Shown here: positions 51,942 through 61,121 of the stretch, one piece after another
Position numbering within the stretch: position 1 is the first letter of the stretch
How the letters are laid out: the number at the start of each line of letters is the position of its first letter
NCBI GenBank assembly: GCA_963666875.2
Contig: CAXXPU010000006.1
Span: 186,001-250,000 of the forward strand
Origin: G963662655 sp963666875
Lineage (GTDB): Bacteria > Cloacimonadota > Cloacimonadia > Cloacimonadales > JAIOQZ01
Length of the DNA stretch: 64,000 nucleotides
Direction of reading: 5' to 3'
The notes under the pieces: model-generated
The model's input: only the letters and a program-made list of their open reading frames with translations
Databases searched by the model: none
What the model was told of the DNA's origin: nothing
Program-made: the position numbers and the translations under genes

Positions 51942-53245
51942 AGGATCAGCTCGACATCTTCACCGACAGCATGAAACCGACCAACATCCCGCTAGCGGAA
52001 AAGGCACGCCCGGACAGTCTCGACGATATCCTCGGTCAGGAAAAGCTTTTATCCGAAAACTCCGCCCTGCGCACCATGATCCAGACCGGCAAATACTCCT
52101 CCTTCATCCTGTGGGGTCCGCCCGGCTGCGGCAAGACCACCATCGCGCGGCTCATCCAGCAAAAGACCGATCAACGCTTCCTCGCTTTCAGCGCCGTGCT
52201 CGCAAGCATCAAGGACGTCCGCGAGGTGATGAAGGAAGCCGAATACACGCTCCACACCGAGAACCGCGGTACCATCCTCTTCGTCGATGAAATCCACCGC
52301 TTCAACAAGGCGCAGCAGGACGCGTTTCTGTACTTCATCGAGTCGGGCGCGATCATCCTCATCGGCGCGACGACCGAAAATCCCAGCTTCGAGGTCATCC
52401 CGGCGCTGCTCTCGAGATGCCACATGTTTGTGCTGGAATCGCTGGGCGAATCGCACTTGAAATCGATCATGCGGCGCGCGCTCGAGAAGGTCGATCGCTC
52501 CGTACCGGAAGACGTTGTGGACTATATTGCCGATCTCAGCGGCGGCGACGCGCGCAAGGCGCTCAACTACCTCGAAATCCTGCTCAACCAGTTCATGGAG
52601 GGCGAGAAACTGGATGTGGAGTCTGCCGCGAAACGCCTGGCGAAAAAGGCGATGTTCTACGACAAGAGCGGCGAGGAGCACTACAACCTGATTTCGGCGC
52701 TGCACAAATCGTTACGCGGCAGCGATCCGCAGGCGGCGCTCTACTGGCTGGCGCGAATGCTCGAAGCCGGCGAAGAGCCGCTCTACATCGTGCGCAGGCT
52801 TGTACGGTTCGCGTCGGAAGATGTCGGATTGGCCGATCCGAACGCACTCCAACAGGCCATCGCGGCGAAGGAAGCGGTTCACTTCCTCGGTATGCCCGAA
52901 GCCGACAACGCCATCGCGCAACTGGCGATCTACCTCGCCACCGCTCCCAAGAGCAACGCTGTTTATCACGCTTACACACAGGCACGCGAAGACGCCCGTA
53001 AGACCAGTCACCTCGGCGTCCCCATGCACATCCGAAACGCGCCCACCCAGCTCATGAAAGACCTCGACTACGGCAAGGACTATGCCTATTCCCACGAATA
53101 CGAGAACCACTACCACTACCAGAATTATTTCCCGGGTAAGATGGGTGAAAAGACCTACTACGATCCCTCGCCGTTCGGATTCGAGAAGGAAATCCGCAAA
53201 CGCCTGGATTGGTGGAAGAAACTGAGGGAGAAACAGGAGAAGTAG
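51938..53245 (+). CDS. rarA: Replication-associated recombination protein RarA (MgsA)
   Basis: 435 residues from the ATG at 51938, which overlaps the lipid-kinase stop; an in-frame ATG at 51875 would lie within that gene. AAA+ domain: Walker A GPPGCGKTTIARL, Walker B TILFVDEIHRFNKAQQDAFL, sensor 1 GATTENPSFEVI, sensor 2 GGDARKALN. The C-terminal tetramerisation part has FYDKSGEEHYNLISALHKS and KYSxYxHxx-like YAYSHEYENHYHYQNYFP. RarA acts at stalled replication forks. Length is typical. Confidence 0.94.
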   Translation: MKDQLDIFTDSMKPTNIPLAEKARPDSLDDILGQEKLLSENSALRTMIQTGKYSSFILWGPPGCGKTTIARLIQQKTDQRFLAFSAVLASIKDVREVMKEAEYTLHTENRGTILFVDEIHRFNKAQQDAFLYFIESGAIILIGATTENPSFEVIPALLSRCHMFVLESLGESHLKSIMRRALEKVDRSVPEDVVDYIADLSGGDARKALNYLEILLNQFMEGEKLDVESAAKRLAKKAMFYDKSGEEHYNLISALHKSLRGSDPQAALYWLARMLEAGEEPLYIVRRLVRFASEDVGLADPNALQQAIAAKEAVHFLGMPEADNAIAQLAIYLATAPKSNAVYHAYTQAREDARKTSHLGVPMHIRNAPTQLMKDLDYGKDYAYSHEYENHYHYQNYFPGKMGEKTYYDPSPFGFEKEIRKRLDWWKKLREKQEK

Positions 53246-53317
53246 GAGAAGGTATGCCAAGCTGGAGCTTGGTGGTCCATGGAGATGTAGCACTCGACCT
53301 CCGGGCGAGCTTTCTAT

Positions 53318-53368
53318 AAACCAACATTCGGAAGACCTCGCTTTGCTCGGACATTCAGAAGTTGGTTT
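53318..53368. repeat. Hairpin element with paired ACATTCRGAAG motifs, copy 1
   Basis: AAACCAAC (53318-53325) and GTTGGTTT (53361-53368) are the arms. Inside each arm lies a direct repeat: ACATTCGGAAG (53324-53334) and ACATTCAGAAG (53351-53361). TTGACAGT follows at 53386, 80 bp before the antiporter ATG. The same layout recurs at 63079-63133. The 53246-53317 stretch also has a CCAAGCT/AGCTTGG hairpin. Confidence 0.65.
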
Positions 53369-53465
53369 GATTCCGCAGAATTCTATTGACAGTATCAAAT
53401 AGTTCCTGTCCGATTCAACTTCACGCTAAAGTAGCATCACAAGCACGGTTGCAAGGTGTCACGGT

Positions 53466-54722
53466 ATGGAATATTTTCTTTCGGGCTATCATTCGATCAA
53501 GGAGATTCTCACGCAGCATGCGCTGTTTTCGGTGGGGATTCTGCTATTGCTCGGGTACTTCTTCGGGAAGGCCGCGGCAAAGCTGAAGTTGCCTGAGATC
53601 ACCGGCTTCATCATCGGTGGACTGATCCTGGGCGATTCCATCCTGGGCGTGATTCCGCACCACATGAACCAGTCGCTGAAGATTGTCACCGAAATCGCGC
53701 TGGGACTGATCGCGCTTACCATCGGCGGCGAATTTTACTGGGTGAAGCTCAAGCGCATGGGCAGGGCGGTGGTGATCATCACGGTCGTGCAGATCCTTGC
53801 CACCTTTGGGCTGGTCAGCGCAGGCTTGGTGCTGGCCGGCATGCAGACGCCGTTCGCTCTCTTGCTGGGTGCAATTGCGTCGGCAACGGCTCCGGCGGCG
53901 ACTGTCGCTATTGTGCAGTCGCTTCGGGCGCACGGGATATTCATCGACTACCTGTACGGGGTGGTAGCGCTGGACGACGCAGGGTGTGTGATTCTGTTCG
54001 GGATCATCTTCGCGATCGTATCCGGTATGCTGGGCGCGCCGTCGGAATCGGCGAGCGGACTGAGCGTGATGTCGTTCGCGGTGCTGGAGGTGCTGCTGTC
54101 CGTCGTGATCGGCGTGGTCAGCGGCTACCTGATCCACCGTCTCACCTTCAAGAAGAACAACACCCACGAGATCATGATTATCACGCTGGGGATGTTCTTC
54201 CTGTCGACCGCCACCGCGATCGTGTTCCATCTCTCGCCGCTGATCACCAACATGGCGGCTGGCGCGATCATCATCAACATGTCGGCGCGCAACCACCGCA
54301 TCTTCCGTATCCTCGAGCCGCTCACGCCGCCGATCTACGCACTGTTCTTCGTCATCGCCGGCACCGAGCTTCAACCTCAGATCATCATGCAGGGCGAAAT
54401 CCTGATGCTGGGCGGCGTCTATATTCTGGCGCGCGCAATGGGTAAATACGGTGGCGTCTATGCCGGCTGCGCGCTTGGCAAGACTTCTGCTCCGATCCGC
54501 AGGTATCTCGGACTCTGCATGTTGCCGCAGGCAGGCGTGGCGATCGGGCTGGTGCTGCTCATTCAGGCATCGCCGCTACTGGCAAACCTCGAACCACAGT
54601 ACGTGAAGATCATCGATAACATGGTCAACATCGTCCTGTTCTCGGTGTTCGTGAACGAACTGACCGGACCACTGCTTTCCAAATACGCCATCATCCACGG
54701 TAATGAAATGGGGGCGCGATGA
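53466..54722 (+). CDS. Monovalent cation:proton antiporter (CPA2-like)
   Basis: 418 residues, about 12 membrane helices (for example FSVGILLLLGYFFGKAAA, GLGIALxxxGGE-like IALGLIALTIGGEFYW). Mid-helix AIASATAPAATVAIVQSLRAHG and GVVALDDAGCVILFGIIF hold the conserved acidic pair region of Na+/H+ or K+/H+ exchangers. There is no TrkA/RCK domain at the C-terminus. Instead the next gene, overlapping by 4 nt, encodes a PTS IIA/PII-like protein, which may be its regulatory subunit. It would exchange H+ for Na+ or K+ at the inner membrane; the ion is not evident. Confidence 0.9.
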   Translation: MEYFLSGYHSIKEILTQHALFSVGILLLLGYFFGKAAAKLKLPEITGFIIGGLILGDSILGVIPHHMNQSLKIVTEIALGLIALTIGGEFYWVKLKRMGRAVVIITVVQILATFGLVSAGLVLAGMQTPFALLLGAIASATAPAATVAIVQSLRAHGIFIDYLYGVVALDDAGCVILFGIIFAIVSGMLGAPSESASGLSVMSFAVLEVLLSVVIGVVSGYLIHRLTFKKNNTHEIMIITLGMFFLSTATAIVFHLSPLITNMAAGAIIINMSARNHRIFRILEPLTPPIYALFFVIAGTELQPQIIMQGEILMLGGVYILARAMGKYGGVYAGCALGKTSAPIRRYLGLCMLPQAGVAIGLVLLIQASPLLANLEPQYVKIIDNMVNIVLFSVFVNELTGPLLSKYAIIHGNEMGAR

Positions 54723-55543
54723 ATTTGATACCGATGTTCGACGAACGTGCGTGCAGCACGAATTTTTCCGCGAAATCCAAGGACGACGCGCTGAAGAAAC
54801 TCGCCCAACTCGCCTGCAAGAGCAAAGCGCTCAAGTCAACCGACTGGCATACGATATATGATAAAATCCTGGCGCGGGAGAAGCAGGGAACTACCGGTTT
54901 CGGCAACGAGATCGCCATTCCGCACGCGCGCATCGAAGGACTGGAAGAATTTCTCATCTGCATCGCCGTTGCTCCGAAAGGGATCGACTTCGACAGTATG
55001 GACAAGAAGAAGGTGAAAGTCCTGATTCTGCTGCTCGGTCCACAGGAGATGATCGATGATCATCTGAAGGTGCTGGCGCTGATATCCAGAACCCTCAGCA
55101 AGACCAACGCCAAGCAGGAACTTTTGTATAGCGTGTCAGCGCCGGTACTGGTCGAGACCTTCCTGCGCAACACCCGCGTCCTTGAAAGGAAGGCGTCCGC
55201 CGGCGAGAAGATGAAGGCGCTTGTGATCATCCTCTACTTTGACGACCTGCTCTATGACATCCTCGAGTTTTTCATCGAAGAGGGGATCGAAGGCGCTACT
55301 GTGATCGAATCCTTCGGTATGGGCGAATTCATCTCCAACATCCCCATCTTCGCTGATTTTATCGGATTCATGCGCGAGAACAAGAACCACAGCAAGACGA
55401 TCCTCACCCTCATCCCTGAAAGCCGCAGCGACGAGATCGTTGCCGGGATCGAGGAGATCACCGGCGACCTGGACAAGAAGCAGGGCGCCATGGTGATGCT
55501 GCTCGACGTGGGATTCTTCAAAGGCACTATGCGAATGATGTAA
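54719..55543 (+). CDS. PTS IIA-type protein with C-terminal PII-like domain
   Basis: 274 residues. Residues about 1-150 form a fructose/nitrogen-type EIIA domain with the phosphorylated His69 in GNEIAIPHARIEG and ALISRTLSK. Residues about 160-274 resemble a PII/CutA-like ferredoxin fold (MKALVIILYFDDLLYDILEFF..TILTLIPESRSDEI). No other PTS component is in the window. The 4-nt overlap with the antiporter gene suggests a regulator whose phosphorylation or ligand state tunes ion exchange; this is inference. It ends 15 bp before the aldehyde dehydrogenase gene. Confidence 0.82.
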   Translation: MNLIPMFDERACSTNFSAKSKDDALKKLAQLACKSKALKSTDWHTIYDKILAREKQGTTGFGNEIAIPHARIEGLEEFLICIAVAPKGIDFDSMDKKKVKVLILLLGPQEMIDDHLKVLALISRTLSKTNAKQELLYSVSAPVLVETFLRNTRVLERKASAGEKMKALVIILYFDDLLYDILEFFIEEGIEGATVIESFGMGEFISNIPIFADFIGFMRENKNHSKTILTLIPESRSDEIVAGIEEITGDLDKKQGAMVMLLDVGFFKGTMRMM

Positions 55544-55558
55544 CACCGGAGGCTAATC

Positions 55559-56926
55559 ATGACACTCATATCGACCGATCCGACCACGAACAAGGATATT
55601 GCGCGTTACAACGAGTTCACCGACAAACAAATACACGATACGATCGAGAAGACCCACAAGGCGTTTCTTCAGTGGCGCGAGACCTCGACCGGAATCCGTG
55701 CCTATCACCTTATGAAGGCGTCATCCATCCTCAGAAGACGCTGCTTCGAACTGGGCGAACTGATGACCCGTGAGATGGGCAAGCCGCTCAAGGAGAGCAT
55801 CGCCGAGATCGAGAAGTGCGCGTGGGTCTGCGACTACTATGCCGAAAACGCGACCTCCTACCTCGCGGCGGAGGAAATCCGCACCGAGGCGTCGAAGAGC
55901 TTCGTCGCCTTCGAGCCGCTGGGCGTGATCCTGGCGGTCATGCCGTGGAATTTTCCCTTCTGGCAGGTCTTTCGCTTTGCCGCGCCGTCTATTATAGCGG
56001 GAAACGCCGCAGTCCTGAAACACGCCTCGAACGTCACGGGCTGCGCACTGGCCATCGAGCAGGTGATAAAGGAAGCCGGATTCCCGGAAAATCTCTTTCG
56101 CACCATCCCCGTCGGAAGCCATGCGGTGGAGAGCATTATCCGCAATCCCCTGGTTCGGGCGGTCACGCTGACCGGCAGCACAGAGGCGGGTAGAGCCGTT
56201 GCCGCGATTGCGGGAAGCGCGATCAAGAAGACGGTTCTTGAGCTGGGCGGAAGCGATCCGTACGTGATCCTCGAAGACGCCGATCTGGATCTCGCCGCGC
56301 AGCAGTGCGTCACCAGCCGTTTGCTCAATACCGGGCAGAGCTGTATCGCCGCCAAGCGATTCATCGTAGTGGAGGCGGTGCGCGACGATTTCACGAAACT
56401 GGTTCTGGAGAAGATGCGCGATATCACACCGGGCAATCCCTTGAACGAGGAAACCGTCATGGGCCCGATGGCTCGCTGCGACCTGCGCGACGAACTGCAC
56501 GACCAGGTTGTCCGCAGTATCGAAGTCGGCGCGAAGTGCATCCTCGGCGGAGAGATCCCCGAAAAAGCCGGCGCCTGGTATCCGCCCACCATCTTGACGG
56601 GCGTGAAGAAGGGAATGCCGGCGTACTCCGAAGAACTCTTCGGGCCGGTTGCCGTGATCATCGGCGCAACGAATGAAGACGATGCCATCCGCATCGCCAA
56701 CGACACCACGTTCGGACTGGGCGCTGCGATCTTCTCGCAGGATTTGCAACGTGCCGGTGAGATCGCGTGGAAGAAGTTAAATGCCGGCTGCTGTTTCGTG
56801 AACAGCTTCGTACGCTCCGATCCGAGGCTGCCGTTCGGCGGTATCGGAGAGAGTGGTTACGGGCGGGAATTGTCGCTCTACGGCATCCGCGAATTTGTGA
56901 ATATCAAAACAGTATATATACCATAA
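55559..56926 (+). CDS. NAD(P)-dependent aldehyde dehydrogenase (succinate-semialdehyde type)
   Basis: 455 residues. Rossmann motif MPWNFPFWQVFRFAAPSIIAGN, cofactor loop TGSTEAGRAVA, catalytic Glu in LELGGSDPY, nucleophile Cys262 in NTGQSCIAAKRF, and EELFGPVAVI and LPFGGIGESGYGREL at the C-terminus. The pattern is closest to the GabD/Sad group that oxidises succinate semialdehyde and other aldehydes; the substrate is not certain. CGGAGG is a good SD. It is followed after 16 bp by a class V aminotransferase, so they may act in one pathway. Confidence 0.9.
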   Translation: MTLISTDPTTNKDIARYNEFTDKQIHDTIEKTHKAFLQWRETSTGIRAYHLMKASSILRRRCFELGELMTREMGKPLKESIAEIEKCAWVCDYYAENATSYLAAEEIRTEASKSFVAFEPLGVILAVMPWNFPFWQVFRFAAPSIIAGNAAVLKHASNVTGCALAIEQVIKEAGFPENLFRTIPVGSHAVESIIRNPLVRAVTLTGSTEAGRAVAAIAGSAIKKTVLELGGSDPYVILEDADLDLAAQQCVTSRLLNTGQSCIAAKRFIVVEAVRDDFTKLVLEKMRDITPGNPLNEETVMGPMARCDLRDELHDQVVRSIEVGAKCILGGEIPEKAGAWYPPTILTGVKKGMPAYSEELFGPVAVIIGATNEDDAIRIANDTTFGLGAAIFSQDLQRAGEIAWKKLNAGCCFVNSFVRSDPRLPFGGIGESGYGRELSLYGIREFVNIKTVYIP

Positions 56927-56942
56927 AACGATAGAGGAAATT

Positions 56943-58424
56943 ATGAGCAGTGATCTTGAGAAGTACTTCGAACCGTACCGTCGAAATGTGATCGGACGAA
57001 ACCGGAAATTCGAAACGCCGTTCGGTACCCGTGAAATCATCTATGCCGACTGGACCGCCAGCGCGCGATATTACACGGTGATCGAGGATCGTCTCACAAA
57101 TGGAGTCGGTCCCTTCATCGGCAATACCCACACCGAAACCACCGTCACCGGCACCGCCATGACCAAGGCCTATCACGAGGCGCAAAGGATCATCAAGCGG
57201 CACGTCAATGCCGATCCGGACGACGTGATCCTGCTGGCCGGCTCCGGCATGACCGCAGCAGTGGTCAAGCTGCAACGGATTCTCGGACTCAAGATTCCCG
57301 AGCAGCACTGCGACTGCTTCGAAATCGCCGAAGAAGACCGCCCTGTCGTCTTCATCACCCACATGGAGCACCACTCGAATCACACCTCGTGGCTCGAGAC
57401 CATATGCGACGTACGCATCATTCGTGCGCGTAAGGATGGACTGGTCGATCTGGATCACCTTTCGGTCATGCTCGATGAATTCAAGGATCGCAAGCACAAG
57501 ATCGCCTCGGTCACTGCATGCTCCAACGTCACCGGCATTCAGCCGCCGGTACACGCCATCGCGGGGATCATGCATCGTGCGGGAGGACTCTGCTTCGCCG
57601 ATTACGCATGCTCGGCGCCATACGTGAAGATCGATATGCATCCCGAAGATCCGGACGAGCGGCTCGACGCCATCTTCTTTTCGCCGCATAAATTTCTCGG
57701 CGGACCCGGATCTTCCGGCGTACTGATATTCAATTCGCAGCTCTACAATCTTCGAGCGCCCGATCGCCCCGGTGGCGGGACCGTCACCTGGACCAACGCC
57801 TGGAACGAAAAGCAGTACCACGAAGACATCGAAGTCCGCGAAGACGGTGGAACACCACCTTTCATGCAGGCGATGAGAGCCGCCATGTGCATCCGGCTGA
57901 AGGAGGAGATGGGCATCGAAAACATCCTCAAGCGGGAAGAAGAACTGCTGGAAATCGTCTTCGAAGAATTTCCGAAAATCAAGCACCTGCACATCCTCGA
58001 AGAACAATATAAGAAGCGTGTCGGCGTGATCTCTTTCTACTTCGACAACATTCACTACAACCTGATGGTTAAAATGCTCAACGATCGCTTCGGCATCCAG
58101 ACGCGCGGCGGTTGCGCATGTGCCGGAACCTACGGGCACTACCTCTTCTACATTAAAAAATCGCTGTCAAAGCGATGGACGGACATGATCGATCAAGGCG
58201 ACCTTTCGATGAAACCCGGCTGGATACGCTTCTCGATCCATCCCACCATGACCGACGACGAGGTCTATTACATCGTCGATGCGCTGAAGCAGATCGTGGA
58301 GAACATCGACGAGTGGTCGAAGGAATACACCTACAACCCGCACAGCAACGAATTCAAACACGTTCGCGACGTGGCCTTCGAAGAAAAAATGGTCGGTTCG
58401 TGGTTCGCGGATTTCAAGGGCTGA
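56943..58424 (+). CDS. PLP-dependent aminotransferase class V (cysteine desulfurase-like)
   Basis: 493 residues. IIYADWTASARYYTVIEDRL and NTHTETTVTGTAMT fit the N-terminal part of the family, GSGMTAAVVKLQRIL lies in the PLP phosphate site, FADYACSAPYVKIDMHP has the Asp, and Lys250 in FFSPHKFLGGPGSSG is the PLP Schiff-base lysine. GGCACAGTYGHYLF is near the C-terminus. It is longer than IscS/SufS (about 400), and may be a selenocysteine-lyase-like or amino-acid-specific enzyme. AGAGGA serves as SD. It is flanked closely by the aldehyde dehydrogenase and a methyltransferase. Confidence 0.85.
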   Translation: MSSDLEKYFEPYRRNVIGRNRKFETPFGTREIIYADWTASARYYTVIEDRLTNGVGPFIGNTHTETTVTGTAMTKAYHEAQRIIKRHVNADPDDVILLAGSGMTAAVVKLQRILGLKIPEQHCDCFEIAEEDRPVVFITHMEHHSNHTSWLETICDVRIIRARKDGLVDLDHLSVMLDEFKDRKHKIASVTACSNVTGIQPPVHAIAGIMHRAGGLCFADYACSAPYVKIDMHPEDPDERLDAIFFSPHKFLGGPGSSGVLIFNSQLYNLRAPDRPGGGTVTWTNAWNEKQYHEDIEVREDGGTPPFMQAMRAAMCIRLKEEMGIENILKREEELLEIVFEEFPKIKHLHILEEQYKKRVGVISFYFDNIHYNLMVKMLNDRFGIQTRGGCACAGTYGHYLFYIKKSLSKRWTDMIDQGDLSMKPGWIRFSIHPTMTDDEVYYIVDALKQIVENIDEWSKEYTYNPHSNEFKHVRDVAFEEKMVGSWFADFKG

Positions 58425-58430
58425 GATTTG

Positions 58431-59237
58431 ATGGACATCCGGAAATACACCCAGTCGAATCGAAGGGCATGGAACGAGGTGCAGCCCTACCACGCGCGCG
58501 GCAGAACAATTGATCTGGAGAAGGAATTTGCTAAGCCCGGCTTCACGACGCTCGATCCGATCATCACCGAAAAACTGATGGAGATCGGTCTCGATGGGAA
58601 GCGGGTGATCCAGGCGATGTGCAACAACGGCCGCGAGGTGCTGTCCATGATCAATCTGGGCGCTGCCTCGGGGCTTGGCTTCGATATCGCGGACGCCTTC
58701 ATCGACGAGGCCAATCGCTATGCGCATATCGCGGGAACCGACGCCAGATTCGTCCAGTCAGATGTGTTCGATATCGATCCCGCACAGTGGGAACCGGCCG
58801 ATATCTTCTATATCTCGATCGGCGCGCTCTGCTGGCTGCCGGACATGTACCGCCTGTTCGTGATCGTATCCGGTCTTCTGAAGCCGGGTGGCAAGCTTGT
58901 GATCTACGAGTCGCATCCCTTCGCCCAGACCCTTGCCTTCGAAGACGAACCCGAATACATCCCCGGACACCCGATGGAGGTGGTTCGGTCCTATTTCCTC
59001 GACGGACCGCTGATGTACGATACCGGAATCGATTACATCGGTGGCGAAGTGTATGAATCGGAGAAGAATTTCGAGTTCACCCACACCCTTTCATCGATTG
59101 TGAACGCCATCATCCAAAGCGGCATCGATATCAGGGAGTTCACCGAATTTCCGCACGATATCTCCGACCTGATGATGGAGCAGTCGCAAATAGGTCTCCT
59201 TCCGATGAGCTTCCTGCTGGTGGGAGAGAAGCGGTAG
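58431..59237 (+). CDS. Class I SAM-dependent methyltransferase
   Basis: 268 residues from the ATG at 58431 (a TTG lies one codon upstream). The Rossmann motif is VIQAMCNNGREVLSMINLGA, followed by GLGFDIADAFIDEA, RFVQSDVFDI, and LLKPGGKLVIYESHPF, the usual order of motifs I to post-III. The leading segment NRRAWNEVQPYHARGR is typical of small-molecule methyltransferases. The substrate is unknown. It starts 6 bp after the aminotransferase stop and probably closes that operon, since the restriction-modification genes after it differ in composition. Confidence 0.85.
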   Translation: MDIRKYTQSNRRAWNEVQPYHARGRTIDLEKEFAKPGFTTLDPIITEKLMEIGLDGKRVIQAMCNNGREVLSMINLGAASGLGFDIADAFIDEANRYAHIAGTDARFVQSDVFDIDPAQWEPADIFYISIGALCWLPDMYRLFVIVSGLLKPGGKLVIYESHPFAQTLAFEDEPEYIPGHPMEVVRSYFLDGPLMYDTGIDYIGGEVYESEKNFEFTHTLSSIVNAIIQSGIDIREFTEFPHDISDLMMEQSQIGLLPMSFLLVGEKR

Positions 59238-59310
59238 TTTAATTCATGATATCTACAGATTTCTATTGCCAATAGAGACACGCAAAGTTTCAATGTAATT
59301 GAGGTATATC

Positions 59311-60171
59311 ATGAATGAAGGCATGCAATTACGAATACCCTTCCGTGAGGATACGGATGCCGAATATTGCCATTATCGACCCAGAAATGGGGAATCGATA
59401 CAAGCAGTATCTCCTTTGAGATATCCGGGAGGCAAAACAAGGGCTGTAAAACTTATCACCAGGCTTTTTCCTTCCGGTATCAGTAGGCTATGCTCACCCT
59501 TCTTCGGTGGGGGATCAATTGAACTGAAGTGTGCCTCAAAAGGAATTCTGGTCTTCGGATACGACATATTCCAACCTCTTGTGGATTTCTGGAGTGTTCT
59601 GCTTGATCGTCCGGAGGAACTTGCCGAGGCTGTTGAGCGTGAATTTCCTTTACCGAAAGACAGATTTTATCATTTCCAGAAGATCCAATCCCAATTACCA
59701 ACCAAATTGGAAAGAGCTGCGGTTTTCTATATCTTGAACAGGTCTTCGTATTCTGGATCAACGCTTTCAGGTGGCATGTCTCCAGGACATCCACGATTTA
59801 CAAAGACTTCAATTGATCGAATTCGCCACTTTTTTAATCCGAACATTCGTGTTGAACACGCTGATTTCCGTGAATCCATCGCCCGTCATGCCGATTCTTT
59901 CCTGTATCTGGATCCACCCTACCTAATCGATAATCATCTGTATGGAAAGAATGGGGATACGCACAAGAATTTCAGTCACGAGGATTTGAGGGATACCCTG
60001 AAGGGTCGAGATTCCTGGATTTTGTCCTATAATAATTGCGATACGATTCTAAAGTGGTATAGCGAGTATGAAATACTGTTTCCTGACTGGAAATACGGCA
60101 TGTCGAAGAATAAGGAATCCCGCGAGGTCATCATTCTAAGTCATGATGTCCGCGACAGGCTGACAATATGA
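59311..60171 (+). CDS. D12-class DNA adenine-N6 methyltransferase
   Basis: 286 residues; the ATG at 59311 (SD GAGG) is preferred to the TTG at 59299. RYPGGKTRAVKLI, the SAM motif SPFFGGGSIELKCASKG, the NRSSYSG-type region and the catalytic DPPY (Asp201 in FLYLDPPYLID) place it with Dam/DpnII-type N6-adenine enzymes. It overlaps the restriction enzyme gene by 4 nt, so it is the modification half of a type II system. Codon and base use are visibly more AT-rich than the flanking genes, which suggests acquisition by transfer. Confidence 0.9.
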   Translation: MNEGMQLRIPFREDTDAEYCHYRPRNGESIQAVSPLRYPGGKTRAVKLITRLFPSGISRLCSPFFGGGSIELKCASKGILVFGYDIFQPLVDFWSVLLDRPEELAEAVEREFPLPKDRFYHFQKIQSQLPTKLERAAVFYILNRSSYSGSTLSGGMSPGHPRFTKTSIDRIRHFFNPNIRVEHADFRESIARHADSFLYLDPPYLIDNHLYGKNGDTHKNFSHEDLRDTLKGRDSWILSYNNCDTILKWYSEYEILFPDWKYGMSKNKESREVIILSHDVRDRLTI

Positions 60172-61094
60172 ATCAAACTGAAACAGGCAAAGCATTTGAG
60201 TTCGCGATTGTTCAAGCGATATCAGAGCTGGTTCCGAATGCAATAATCAATCAGAACAAGCCATTTGAGACAAGTCGTACCTGTTTTGGTAAACTTGATG
60301 TCCAAAGCATTGAACAATATAGAAATCATGCAAGGGCAGCTTCGTACAGACTTCTGGAACTCGAACCGATCTTGAGAGAATACCCGGAAGATATCTCGTT
60401 GATTATTCAGCCGGACAGTGCAGGAGCGAGTGGGGATGTAAGAGATATCGTGATTCGGGCTTCAAGGATGGATTGGGAGATTGGTATTTCAGCAAAACAC
60501 CGTCATTTTGCCGTAAAGCATTCGAGGCTGTCTCAAACGATCGATTTTGGTGATAAATGGCTTCATCGCCCCTGTTCCGAGCGTTATTTCGAGGAAATAC
60601 AGCCGATCTTCGATAAGTTGTTGGAGTATAGGGTGCGAGAACTCGAATGGAAATCAATTCCGTCAAAAGACGAAATCTATCGCAAAATCACGTCGGCATT
60701 CAGAGACGAGTTTCTAAGGATTGCGGATTTAGATGACGAAGTGCCGGAGAAAATCCTTCGATATTTGATTGGGCGACACGATTTCTACAAGATCGTGAAA
60801 GTGAATGGATACACTACTTTTCAGGCTTTCCACTTCAATGGAACCTTGAACAGGAAATACCAGAACACGAAGCCGACTATCAAGCTCAATAAACTGAAAG
60901 CGCCCACTCGCATTATCGAACTCGATCACAAATTGAACAGTGTCAGCACATTACATCTAACGATGGATGAGGGATGGCAGATCAGCTTCAGGATTCACAA
61001 CGCAAGCACAAACGTCGAGCCATCCCTGAAATTCGACATCTCATTGATCGGACAACCACCCGATTTATACAGCGATAGCCTTACGATAGACTGA
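60168..61094 (+). CDS. HaeIII-family type II restriction endonuclease
   Basis: 308 residues. TGKAFEFAIVQAISE at the N-terminus and SGDVRDIVIRAS with EIGISAKHRHFAVKHSRLS (about 85-125) match my memory of the HaeIII-like endonuclease family, including the acidic and Lys residues of a PD-(D/E)xK-like site. The length is close to HaeIII (about 317). The 4-nt overlap with an adenine methyltransferase gene supports a restriction role. An adenine-modifying partner cannot protect GGCC, so the recognition site should differ from that of HaeIII. AT-rich like its partner; the two form a defence cassette. Confidence 0.8.
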   Translation: MNQTETGKAFEFAIVQAISELVPNAIINQNKPFETSRTCFGKLDVQSIEQYRNHARAASYRLLELEPILREYPEDISLIIQPDSAGASGDVRDIVIRASRMDWEIGISAKHRHFAVKHSRLSQTIDFGDKWLHRPCSERYFEEIQPIFDKLLEYRVRELEWKSIPSKDEIYRKITSAFRDEFLRIADLDDEVPEKILRYLIGRHDFYKIVKVNGYTTFQAFHFNGTLNRKYQNTKPTIKLNKLKAPTRIIELDHKLNSVSTLHLTMDEGWQISFRIHNASTNVEPSLKFDISLIGQPPDLYSDSLTID

Positions 61095-61121
61095 TTACGC
61101 CTCTACTTGTTCAGCGACGAC

